A stretch of 64,000 nt of DNA from positions 151,596-215,595 of the forward strand of contig MZZL01000407.1 of NCBI GenBank assembly GCA_002749535.1, written 5' to 3'. Within the stretch, counting starts at the first letter, position 1, and each line of letters opens with the position of its first letter. This DNA is from Apophysomyces variabilis (taxonomy: Eukaryota; Mucoromycota; Mucoromycetes; Mucorales; Mucoraceae). A model generated the notes under the pieces. That model was not told where the DNA came from and searched no databases. It saw only the letters and a program-made list of their open reading frames with translations. The position numbers and the translations under genes were made by a program. Of the stretch, positions 23,669 through 35,170 are shown piece by piece.

Positions 23669-25257
23669 ATGGCGAATACTTCAGCTCCCACTGAAATAAA
23701 CACCGTAAGTCAAAGTTTATATTCTTTGTGTTGTTTTTGTTTGAAGACTCAAATAGTTTTTGTTATATATTGATGCTTTCTGTGCTTAGACTGCCCTGAA
23801 TGGCTATGTCGGTTTCGACACCATTACTCAACAAATAGAGAAAAAATCGCTTAAAAGGGGCTTTCAGTTCAATGTGATGGTTGTTGGTAAAAAGAAAAAA
23901 TAATTGAGAAAAGAAAAAGGGAAAAAAAGAAACACAGGGGCTGATGGTTTTTGGTAGGCCAATCTGGACTTGGTAAATCCACGCTCGTCAACACTATCTT
24001 CGCCTCCCATTTGATTGAAAGCAAAGGTCGTTGGAATGCCGATGAGCCTCCACGACAGACTACAGAAATCGAAACCGTTTCCCATTGTAAATACGAAGAA
24101 AACAAATGCGTAGACACCGCGTGGTAACTTCTTTTTTATATCCTCTCCTTAGTGATTGAAGAAAATGGCGTACGTCTGAGATTGAATATTGTTGATACAC
24201 CTGGTTACGGAGATCAAGTGAATAATGAGAATTGGTAAATGAGACGGCGAATGAGGGTTATTTACTAAGGGTGAATGAAAACGTCGTATTCAACGGATTT
24301 AAATTCTTTAGCTGGGAGCCTATTATCAAGTATATCAAGGATGCTCACTCTGCCTACCTTCGTAAAGAACTTACTGCCCAACGAGAGAGATATATTCAAG
24401 ATACGAGAATTCACTGCTGTCTGTTCTTCATCACACCATCGGGTCATTCGTACGTTTACTAATTAGCTGATGCACACTGATTTTGCTCAAGCTCCTTTTC
24501 TCCTAAAATATCTGCAGATTGAAACCGATTGATATCGTCGTCTTGAAGAAACTATCTGAAGTAGTCAACATCGTTCCAGTCATTGCTAAATCCGATTCTT
24601 TGACCCTTGAGGAAAGAGAAGCTTTCAGACAACGAGTACGGATAGCTTATATGAAAAGGGAGTAGAACAGAGAATCTCACATTTTTTAACCAGATCAAAG
24701 CGGAGCTTGCTTTTCATAATATTACTCTATATCCTTACGAAAGCGATGAAGATGATGAACAGGAACAAGCATTAAACGAAAGCATCAGGGTAAGATACAA
24801 GCCCAAGATGAAGAAAAGAAGAATAAGTGATTTGGTTCCTACCTTATCTTACAAAACGGTTTAAATCAGGAATTGATTCCTTTCGCGGTGGTTGGATCGG
24901 AAAGAAACGTTGTTATTGGTGGAAAGGCTGTACGAGGAAGAAAAACACGATGGGGCGTCATTAATGGTAAGGATCCATATTCAATGTCATTCCATCAAGG
25001 CCACGAAAAGCTGATATAAGTGAAAACGACAAATAACAGTGGAAGACGAAACACACTGCGAGTTTGTCCATCTTCGCAACTTCTTGACCAGAACACATTT
25101 ACAAGATTTGATTGAAACTACTGCTCATATTCATTACGAAGCTTTCCGAAGCAAGCAATTGATGGCTATCAAAGGAGCAGCACAACCCTCGCCAGCCGCT
25201 GTTACTAGTCCAGCCACACCAGTTTCGCCTGTCAGCCCTTCGCAAGGATCAAGGTAA
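23669..25257 (+). CDS. septin, Cdc10 type
   Basis: Filament-forming GTPase of septation sites and hyphal rings. Nine exons (23669-23704, 23790-23886, 23958-24086, 24153-24234, 24312-24449, 24518-24635, 24694-24789, 24870-24966, 25040-25257) give 336 residues. It has the short N-terminus then GYVGFDTITQQIEKK, P-loop GQSGLGKST, G3 DTPG, G4 AKSD and the septin unique element ending VEDETHCEFVHLRNFLTRTH. The tail is a short Pro/Ser/Thr-rich stretch without coiled coil, as in Cdc10/AspD-type septins, unlike Cdc3, Cdc11 and Cdc12 which end in coiled coils. Subgroup by inspection only. It starts ~220 bp after PRM1 on the same strand. Confidence 0.94.
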
Positions 25258-25724
25258 TAAGACCACAGAAAAAAAAGAAGACAACAAAGAACGGGGAAGT
25301 TGTTCGGTGTTTTGCGTGAAGATGATGGGAGGAGTAGGTCGAATTCCTGCAACTTGCTTAAACAACAAAAAAACCCAATTACTTGTTATTCACGATCCAG
25401 CCAATTTATTCAGTCTAGATCCTTTTTCTTATTTCTGTCCTTTTTATATTTCTTCTTCTTCTTTCCTTCTTTTTCTTCTTGCGCGTACTTCATTTAATTT
25501 GATAACCATACCACTTATATATCGTAAGATTGGGAAATACAAACTTCTATAACCTTTTTCCTTCAAAAAAAATTTAGAGGAACAATGCCTTTTCTTTTGT
25601 TTTACTTCGTTTTCGTTATATAGTTTTAAGTTACAGCGTGCACCGTTTTCGTAAAACAGCACTAAAAAGAAAAGGGATACGTGTGTAGAATCAGGTTTCG
25701 GTCTTTTTGTGTTGTTTGGGTTTT
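25258..25724. other. convergent 3' region between septin and UPF0658 genes
   Basis: T-rich DNA between two convergent genes. Contains their 3' untranslated regions. No supported ORF. Confidence 0.5.
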
Positions 25725-27158
25725 TCAATCATCATCAATTTTCCAGGAATTGCCTGTATAGGTTTTGCTTAATTCCAAATCATGCTTATTCTTGTTAGCG
25801 GCGCCTCGTTGCACATATGGCTTGAGACCCCGATCGAAGCTCCGCATGCAAAGGTAGCCTAGAACCGCTGTTGCTATGTCTATCACCACACCAAGCCAAA
25901 CTGAAAGAGAAACTATGAACACCAAGATAATCGAATCACCCAATTTATTCTCTTACCTAAACAGATCCATGTATACCATCGATCGTTTGTTTTGAAGGTT
26001 GGGAATAGATCTTCCGATTTGAAAGTTTGGTACAAAATGAGGGCATAATGAACCAAAACAATAGCTTGGAAAGTGATGAAGAGCACCATTTTTCCTGAAC
26101 TTTCAGAACTTCCTGCCGCTCGTGCAAAATACAACATGGGTAACATCAACACAGTAACCACCAACTGAATACCGGATTCCCAATCAATGCCTTGTTTCAA
26201 CGCAAACTGGATAAGATAGAACACAGAGACCAAAAATTCCGTAAAGACATCGAGCTTCAGTGCCAAAACGAAGAATTGAAACATGCGATACATGCCTGGA
26301 TCGAACGGAAAAGCATGAAAGTGTCAGTTGACCAAAATAGCACGACTCTATTTTTTTTCCCGTCCACCTACGTTGAATCTGCACATCGGCTCCGATTTTC
26401 TTGTAGATATTCCAACCGAATTGACGCGACATTTCGTAGCTGAGGTAAGTCATTGCACAGGCGAAGAGAAGGATCACGACGGACAATGCAATTTCTATCT
26501 TTTCGGCAATGGCCAAAGGCTGAGAATTGATTTCAGGGTATCTCTGCAATCGATTTAACCACTTCACACCATCCACCACTTCTAACGCGCCAAGAACAGC
26601 ACATAAGATGTTCATAATGGCCAAAGCTAGAATCTCCGCCGTATTTTGATACACGGTCTAGATAAAATACCAAAAAAGAAGTCAGCTTCATGGTTAGGGA
26701 AACGAGCAGCAAAAAAAAAATTAGTAAACGCACCGCATCCAGAGCCATGACGGCGAACCAGATTTGAAATCCAATGAAAGCAATGTTTTCCCATTTGATT
26801 CGACCTAATCGATCGGCGGCACTGACGGCGATGATTTCGGCATCGGAAGAAGCGCCTGCCTTGATGGCTTCGGCCACCGTACGACCACCGGTCAGAATGG
26901 ATGCTTGAATGGTGTTTTGGGAACAAATTACGGCCTGAAGTGTAACGATAAAGATGCATTGCAGAGCGGCTGTGGTCATGTACAGTTTCGACCAGCGAGT
27001 CTCGGTTACCCGAGTGATCTAATAGGGCCCAGAACTTTGTGGTTACTAACGGAAATTTTTATGTTCTCTACAACGCGACATCTGTCTCTCTTTTTTTCTT
27101 CTACAAGAAAAGCAAAAAAGAAGAATCTGTAACTTACAATTTTCTCCATGGTGACCAT
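25725..27158 (-). CDS. UPF0658-type Golgi multi-pass membrane protein
   Basis: Five exons (27138-27158, 26734-27018, 26372-26657, 25957-26295, 25725-25900) give 368 residues with about eight hydrophobic segments spread from residue ~20 to ~320. The block MSRQFGWNIYKKIGADVQIQ followed by RMYRMFQFFV resembles the conserved FGW-IYK-IGAD-K--RMY region of the fungal UPF0658 family, which includes the fission yeast Golgi protein C23H3.04. Molecular function is unknown in the family. The first exon encodes just seven residues (MVTMEKI). Upstream DNA is GA-rich. Confidence 0.7.
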
Positions 27159-29976
27159 AATGCAAAGAAATAATAACAGATGATGAATAGAATGGGCAAA
27201 CGAGGAAAATTAAAGAAAAGACAAGAAAATAAGGACAGAAATGGAAAATAGAAACGGAATTAAAGCAAGCCAGCTGCTTCAATTTGAGGAGATCTGTTTG
27301 GGTAATAGAAACAAAGAAGAGAGAGAGAGATAGGAAGAAGAGGGGAAGGAGAGCGAGAGGGGAAAAAAGAAAGAAAGAGGAAGAAGTAGAGTAAGTATAA
27401 GAATCCAAAGAAAAAAAAAAAGAATTACTGTTTCCCTTTTTCTGACAAGGATATTTTTATCCCGCCGTTGGAAAGTAATTTACCAATGTGTCACAAAGCC
27501 GATTGCATTTTGGCTCTATTGACTTGGTCATTCGCTTGTACAATTTATAAGATGACATTTTTTTTTTCTTTTTTGCTTTGGTTAATTGAGAGCGTCCTTC
27601 TTCTTGTTGTATTGGATTGCGCTTCGTTTAAAGCAAATTCAATGTCATCAATGGGGAATTTTCATGCAAAAGAAGGTATTATTTAACTGTTTTGTATCTT
27701 TTACTTTGGATGAAAGAACATCAACAACGGCCTATCGTGAGACTGAGTTAAAAGTAAACCCCTCTCCCAGCGCCCCTTCGATGCCCATTCCTCTACAACC
27801 TCACCCGACCCCTCTCTCTCCTTCTTTTTAGTCTAGTCTAAGACGAATAGAAGTACTATGGCATCATAGTCAACAGAAAAAAAAATAACATACGATGCTT
27901 TTTCGTTTCGTGATCAAAAAAGACACAGAGAAAAGGAATAAACGTAAAGAGGGGTTAGCTTCTTCCCTATCATCCGAAACTGAAATAATCCCATAATGGA
28001 TTGAACACCAAAATCCATTGTGCTCTGTAACACGTGGCGTTCCATTAGCATCAGTAAACTTTACACGTGTGTTGCAATTCGATGGACACAAAACACTCAC
28101 ACACCCCCAAGCCTCATCACACTTTGGACGTTTAAAATACAAAGGCTTATCTATGCAAAGAAACATAGAGCTTAAATGCAATGCATTTTTTGTGTTGTTT
28201 TTGATTGGCAGAATAGAAATGGACAGAATGCAATAAGATCAGTCTCCGCATCCAAACAACATCATCCTATGGCAACCAAAGTATAAACAGGGTCTGCAAA
28301 GAAAAACAAAACAAAAAAAAAGAGGATATTTTCCTTGTTGATCGGGTACAGTTACCCATGGATTTTCATTGTTCGGACCATCATCAGGTCCCTTTAAACA
28401 ATGCTCAACATATCCCTTTGGGAACAGCCCGATATAAAATGGGTTGATCTCTTCAACGTGTATGCCAGCAAAAATTGAGGGAAAAGGATAATAACTAACA
28501 TACCCCTTCCTCCAAGCGATCAGAGCATCAACTTACGTTCGAGACAATGATCATCTTATCCTTGGGCGCCCACATCTATTAAGACTCTGCCTCTTGTTCC
28601 TTTGTTCACCATCGACAGGCGAGGTGCAGAGGGAGGTTTGGTGTTGTCCAGTGACAAAGACCAAAGTCTATCAGATTGAAATCTGGAGGACATAAGAAAG
28701 AGCCAATCCTCCAATCTTACTTGGTGTGTATGTGGAAATGAGATATAAGTCGGATTTTCAAGCAGCTTGAAGAACATGTCAAGGTATGTCGTACTTCCCT
28801 TGGCAGGTTGCAGAGCGGACCATGGCTAGTATCCCGAACATGGCTTGGAAAAGATCCTGAAATGTTCAGTGCTTATTAGTGATGGAACCTTATTTAGACT
28901 AGTCGGACAAAATTATATATTCTATGCTGCGAACCGCAAAACCAACATAACGGAAAACAGGGCTGTGATGGCACAGTTTTAGTGGAGCTGTTACAACCAG
29001 AAGTATACTCACCTTCTTTTAAGTGCGGACATGCTCACCGCAAGCGGTTAGCATCCAAGTTCGAGATATGAGAGAGAGAGAAATTGGATGTCTTTCATGC
29101 TATAGAATTGGTTGAGCGTATTAGATGGATCATGCTTCTGGTTGTGTAGTAATTGGAGGCATAAGAAGGTAAGTTTCAATGATACTTTTTTCAGTTTGCT
29201 GAGCTATTGGTTTCCCGATGACCATTGCTTTTCCATTCACTGTTAAATTATGTTTGCAGCTAGAGGCCCACCTTATGGTTTAGTCGGATGGCGCAGTTAA
29301 AAGCATGCGCCACGGAGTTAATGCCGCTCGTCAAACAAACAATCACTATTGTGTGTTTCCGCTCTATAAAAGGGAGAGGGACAAAGTCCTGGTAAACTCA
29401 ATTCTATCCCAAAAAGAGATTAGTTCACGGTTGGACATCTGTAAAGTGAGAGAGAGTCTCGACACCCAACTTCAATTAGTATCGCTATTCCTTTTTTGGT
29501 AGAAATGACAATTTGAGTCTTGGCTCCCAATGAAACTCAGCAATTGGTGTAACCATCCAGCGGTTGCCATGGATTCACGCACAGTTGCTAACGCAAGGAA
29601 AATAGCATCGTGTCTTTTGTTCGCTGCTGTCTCTCTTTGTTTGACATAGAGTTCCCCATTCGAGCAATTGATGTATTTACCCTTAACCCCCGTTGTTTCT
29701 TCTTCCTGTCAGAATATTCTGTTTAGTCAATCCTCCCTTGCTCCTATACCAGCGAAAATAAAAAACGCATATACTTTATCCCTTGCAGTCTACTGATTTC
29801 GTTCGTACGATAGAAAGAAGGTTGAACCAATTCTGGGTGACTGGAACTCTTTTCATTACAGGTCCAGTTATTCTTTATTAGCATATATGAACTCTATCTG
29901 GAAATGCAACGATGAAAAAGGGAATGTTGTAAATTTTTCGGAAGGCTTTCTTTGTTCGTCATCATTGCCGGTCTAT
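27159..29976. other. long interval without a confident gene
   Basis: 2.8 kb. 27300-27420 is GA-rich promoter-side DNA of the UPF0658 gene. On the minus strand, 27990-28150 (CDEAWGCVSVLCPSNCNTRV), 28331-28480 (GLFPKGYVEHCLKGPDDGPN) and 28556-28777 (DRLWSLSLDNTKPPSAPRLS) look protein-coding but do not join with acceptable splice sites into one frame. They may be a degraded secreted Cys-containing protein or a gene with unusual splicing. 28800-29880 shows nothing. Confidence 0.35.
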
Positions 29977-32282
29977 TCATGGAGTATTGCTAGCCTCGCT
30001 CTTTTGCTTTTCTTGGGTTTCGTTTTCTTTTTGTTGTTTCTCCGCCTGGTCTTTCTCAATAGAATCAATCTCCTTGTCGATCTGGTTCAACATCTTTTCC
30101 AGACGTTTGCCCAGTCGCAATGTTGTCTTGTCTGCCTCACGGTTGGTGGCTTCCTTCAACTCCTCAATAAGCTTTGAAAAAGAAAACAGAAATGAGTCAT
30201 CATCACCCTGCCTTCCCTTTCTAAAACCAGCCATACCTCTTTGTAATCCTCATGCTGGATCTTGATCTCATTCAACTGAGCACGCTCTTCCAACACATCT
30301 ACCTTAGTGCGAAGTTTGGCCAAAGCTTCCTGCAACTCGTGTTGTTGTTCCTCAGACAATTTGCCTTCGACTGTCTCCTTTTCCTTAGGCTCCTGGACAG
30401 GCTCCTCTTTAGCTGGCTCTGCAGCGGCAGGCTTTCAATGACATAAATGAGTTTAACTAAACGATAGCTTCACCCTTTTCTTTTACCTTCTCTTCTGCAA
30501 CAAATGCCTCGCGTTCCGCCGCCTCAGCCTTACGTTTTTCTTCCTCTTGACGTTGCTTCTCCGCTTCTTCAGCCTCCTTCGCTTCGCGTCGTGCCTTGGC
30601 TTCCTTTTCTTCTTGTTCTGATTCATCTTCGATCAATTCTTGCTGTTGCTCAAGCACCTCAAGCTTCTGTTTATATGTACTAGCACCAACTAGCTCAAGA
30701 ACCTGCAACTCGGCCTCATTGACCTAAAGTGGATTGAAAATATTAGATTTATCGGGTGTAACAAACAAAATCAAGAGCCATACCAAGTTGTCAGGCAAAC
30801 TGTTGAACGTTGCCTTAAGTGCTTCTTCGGTGCTCATACCACGGTCAGTGTAACTGAAAGCACGAGACAAAATCAGCAGAGTGGATGGGACGTGGTGCTC
30901 TAGATGTAAATCGAGCCATTGCGAGAGCTCATCTCTCAGTCGTCCAGGGGATGTTCCCACAGCACGAATACCACGAGCAGCACAAGCAGCTTGCAATTCC
31001 TGAATTGTCAAACTGTCTACACCTTCTTCTTGGATAACCTAATTCAAGAAATACATCAATGAAACCTATAAGATACCTGGGATTCCTGCGCTATACCTTA
31101 TCATCGGCCTTAATCTGTCTCATTCGGTTTCGGATTTGGAATCGCAAAAAGTTATCTGTGCCAAACGCGTTGATGTTCATGTATTTGCACATGGAGACAA
31201 GTTGAGGTCGTGAAAGATTATCCAGCGTCAACTCGTCCTCAAAGCGTCTTGCCACGTTTAGAAGATCCTCAGTCGATGCTTGTTCACCTGTAATTCGGAT
31301 CTACTCAGAGATCAACACGTCAGGTTCCAACATTGTTAGTATATTTTCGTTTTACCTTTCTGAAGAAGTCTGCGAATTCTTGAGCAGCTCCTGCGTGATC
31401 AGACCCAGCAAAGCCGGTTTCTGAAATGGTTTCCTGCAAGAATTTGGCCATCTCCAATCTAACTTTCAACAACTTGCGCTTTTTCTCTTCCTATACGTAT
31501 TTTACAAAAGGGAAAGTTCAGCCTGTCACTTCTCATCGTCTCTTTCTGTGGCAGTAATCCTACCTCTTGGGATTTGCTTGCGTATGTACTAGGCAACATA
31601 TTGGGGAAGAGCTTAAGCGCGACAGGCAACAGAAGTTCCATAAATGGCACAAGCACAAACACCGCAAAAGGAACAAGTCGAAGAATATCAGAAGTAGTAC
31701 GTCGAAGCTATCACAACGAAAAGAGAATAGACGAGTTAAGTTGGTGAGAATTTCCGGGATAAGAATTATATATAGGAACCTCCTTTTTACCTGGCGCGCT
31801 TCTCTTCGTGTCAGTTTACCACCGTTAAGCAATTTCCAGGTGAGTTTGGATGAAATTCGGATTTCCAATCCAAGTAACTTGGTTCCGTCCCAATAATGTA
31901 CTGCTTCATCCTTTACTTTTTGCCATAAGGTCTTTTTAGGCTTAAGCGCGGCTGAAGCAGCAGCCTCGGCTGACGATGACGCCGAACCAGATGCTATCTG
32001 CTCTTTGGCTAACTGAACGGCTCTCGATGTCATTGTTTCTTTCTCTTCCACCTTTGGTATCTCTTTCACCACCTTGGCGTCACTGCGTAAAATGCGCAAT
32101 TCGCTCGGGAAACCACCGTGAAATCGACGACGTAAGACCGTGGTTGGTTGGCGTTGACGTGTAATGAGGAACTCAGCACCGACAACGGAAGTTCTTAGAC
32201 TAATGGATCCTCGTACTGACTGGTTGCTCAAAGGTAGACGCATACATGCTGTGCGAAATGTGGGGTGAATGTGCCTGTACAT
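29977..32282 (-). CDS. LETM1/Mdm38 mitochondrial inner-membrane protein
   Basis: Needed for mitochondrial K+/H+ exchange and inner-membrane biogenesis. Eight exons (31791-32282, 31564-31707, 31356-31490, 31097-31300, 30784-31038, 30487-30723, 30237-30431, 29977-30171) give 618 residues. Residues 1-60 are Arg-rich without acidic residues ([16 protein letters not shown]...RRRF), a mitochondrial presequence. The LETM domain begins with [20 protein letters not shown] and one membrane segment (~175-198, [19 protein letters not shown]), followed by [15 protein letters not shown] and [11 protein letters not shown] blocks. The C-terminal ~200 residues are Lys/Glu-rich coiled coil. I chose ATG 32282 because it starts the presequence; an in-frame ATG at 32327 adds 15 residues. 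Could correspond to MDM38 or YLH47. Confidence 0.94.
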
Positions 32283-34198
32283 GGTCAAGATATGAACAAA
32301 ACCCAAATGATAGATATGACCAAGCAACTATAAAATGTTTATGTGACTCGGGATCTTCACTTGCTCGGAAATTGAGTCAAAGTTTCGGGTGCTCACGGAT
32401 GTATCCAATCGACGTGAAGCAAAACCCTGCACAATTTGGGCATCACACAAAAAAAACACATAAGACCAACCCTCGTTCTCTTTTCATTTGATTTTTATTT
32501 CATATGATAGGCGTGCTTTTGCCCAAAAGCGGAGAAAATGGAAGGTTATTTTTCGTTATAAAGTGCCACTGACTAATCGATGGATAAAAGCGCGACCATT
32601 CATCTACTTGTCTTTTATTTCTCGCTCGAGTCCAAAGAAATCACAGGCGGCCAACGTGGCTGTTCTCCAATCAAAGCATTCTTTCTGCGATTTGACTTCA
32701 TCCATGGACAGATCTAACATTGGCAGCTGGATTTTATTGTAAGGGATCTGCTCCTACTCTTGCCCTTCATCGCTGCATGAGCGCTTGCTCGCTGCAAAGC
32801 AAACAGAGCCCTCATGCATCGTGGAACGTACTTGCCGAAAGTCTCAGGATTTCATATTTTAACTCGCATTTTAAGGAGAAAAAGTATTCATCAAAGCGTT
32901 CCAGTGTCAAAGACGGCTGTATGTGTTGTTCAGCATTCTACAATTAAGTGTACCCTTTGCTTTACATTACCGCCTCCAATTATAAATCCGATGCTATTTG
33001 TACCTCTCTCCCAACTGTGCTATGAAAGTTGCACAGAAACGTGAAAACTTGTGTTACACAGATCACATTAGACAGCTTGGTTTTCCGTAAACAAACTGAT
33101 AATTTGTCAAATATGGCACCGTTTTGCGGTCTATGCTCGCCGAGCTGAAAGAGAAACAATGCCAACAACGAAATGAACAAACACTGGATGGAATGTGTAC
33201 GGCAGCCTGCTGTAGCCAAAGAAATTGGCAAAGAGATTCCGGACAGGCTGAGTATTCAGAATTTTATTTGATAAGCCTACTATTACGAGCCCACGCAGGC
33301 GCAGACTAATGCCATCAGCCTTTTCTGCGGCTATTTCTCTCCTGAGCCTAGGCTCTACCTGTTTAAGAGAAAGCTTGGAATCTGGGGCTCGTGCAGTAGC
33401 TGAAAAAGAGCGTAATAGATAGTTTTTAAGACCTGCATGGAATTGCTCAGTGTTGCCAACGCCACATCAGGAACGCCGTCTGGCGGGATAAACTTTTTCC
33501 CCCGCACTTCGCCTAAATGTCAAGAGCGCCCTCATCCGACAAGCGGACTCTTCCGTTTGTTGCTGCTCGCATCGTGTAATCCTGGATTGAAACTGGAGGA
33601 TGACTCATTCGACGTGCTTCCGTTGTTAATTGCCTTCCGGGATTATTTTGGTATTCCTGCTCTATAAACAGCCTATTGTTCTTGGTTTTTTTTTTGCGTC
33701 ATGTCATTGTTTCTCGGTTAATAGAACATTTTTCTCGTGGAGCGAAAATAGATGTTATTCAGGTACATAGCCTGAAGGATCAGATATTATTTATTACTGC
33801 GCATCTTCCGTGAATCCATGAGCTCCTTGCGTCTGCTGAGAATCAAGCTGAGGACAGCGAAAAATCCATTGTACGACCTTGTCCCCCATTATTTCCTTTG
33901 GTTCGCATTAGTCAAACGCGCACATACCAACTCTGCAGCATGAATAGCACTCGAAAAAAATAAGAAAAACACAAACACCATTCCACGATTTGTTTGGCGT
34001 AGAAACGATACATCCTTTCTATCTCCCTATCAACTATAATCACAAAGGCGTAGCCCGTCTTTACACTCGTTCCAAATCCATTTGTCATTAGCAGACAACA
34101 AAGACAAGAATCATCATAGTTGCAGAGAGGAAAAGCAAACATGTATTGGGATAAGAGTGCGTGCGGTTTTTTGAAGGGATCTAATATCCACCGTTCTC
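32283..34198. other. intergenic region between eS24 and LETM1 genes
   Basis: 1.9 kb. Should contain the LETM1 promoter at its left end and the eS24 3' flank at its right end. Short ORFs are present but none has recognisable features. Confidence 0.45.
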
Positions 34199-34807
34199 TT
34201 ATTTCTTGCCAGTACCAGCAGCCTTGGCCTTCTTGGTACCACGGAACTTCTTGGCACGGTTCTTCTTTTCCTTACGCTGCTTGCGGCCACCCTTGCCCTG
34301 CTCAGCCAAACCAATCTATAGGAAAATAGAAAAACGCAATGTCCACCATTTAGATTCTTTCTCCCATCGGAATCCCTACAAAAACCAAAAAAAGAAAACA
34401 TACTCTGGCCAAACGGTACTTGGGCTCGAACTTCTTCAACGATTCAACGGAATCGTAAATCAAGGCAAAGCCAGTGGTCTTTCCACCACCAAAGTGGGTC
34501 TTGAAGCCAAAGACAGACACGACCTCCTTGTTAGCCTTGTACATTTTGGCGAGCTTTTCGCGGAGCTCATCCTTGGACACATTGGGCAAGCCAGGATGGA
34601 TGACATCGACGACCATCTGCTTGCGCTGGAGCAGGCGGTTGGTGAGGAACTTGCGAGTGCGGATGGTGACAGTCGAAGCGTCGGCCTGGAAGATTTTTAA
34701 AAAAAGTAGAAATATTCGGTTTTTGAGTCATCTCTCTTATCCATCGTTTTCCCCGATCCATCCGTTAACGTCGATAAGCGAATGGTCATGTTGCCGATAT
34801 TTACCAT
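34199..34807 (-). CDS. RPS24: 40S ribosomal protein eS24
   Basis: Structural protein of the small ribosomal subunit. Three exons (34805-34807, 34404-34685, 34199-34315) give 133 residues. Exon 1 consists of the ATG alone, followed by GTAAAT. The protein then reads [28 protein letters not shown] and a signature [20 protein letters not shown], with a basic tail ([20 protein letters not shown]). The full length matches the family. An ATG-only first exon is known for this gene in other eukaryotes. Confidence 0.97.
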
Positions 34808-35170
34808 GTTGTTCTCTGTTCGTTAGGGTTGGAGGAAGACTCTCGGAGACGTGATCCATGCCTCACTTTTGGGAGCCGGCCGTTGCCTGCCCTCTGTAGT
34901 CCGGCTGTAAAGCAGTCGGTGCGGCTCGGACAAGCACGAGCCGCGCGTCTTATGGGATTCAATCAAAATGAAACACCCAGGTACAGTACATGAATCATGA
35001 TGTCAATTTTATGTATGCTACGCATCATATTGCTGTAAGACAACAAATTTTTTGGGGTACAAGAGGATTAGAAAATTTCAGTGTATCAATAAACCAATCT
35101 TTATATAGAATCTTCTGGTAACTTTGTTGTTTTCTTATGCAGATGATAAACTGCTGGGGAATGATTTGCA
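34808..35170. other. eS24 promoter region and MFS gene 3' flank
   Basis: Contains an unusually GC-rich patch (34870-34950) in AT-rich surroundings, about 65-145 bp upstream of the eS24 start codon. It includes an 8-bp inverted repeat (see separate entry). No ORF. Confidence 0.45.
34921..34944. other. GC-rich inverted repeat
   Basis: GCGGCTCG and CGAGCCGC are perfect inverted copies separated by eight bases, about 115 bp upstream of the eS24 ATG. It could be a protein-binding palindrome or an RNA hairpin; nothing in the sequence decides. Confidence 0.5.
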
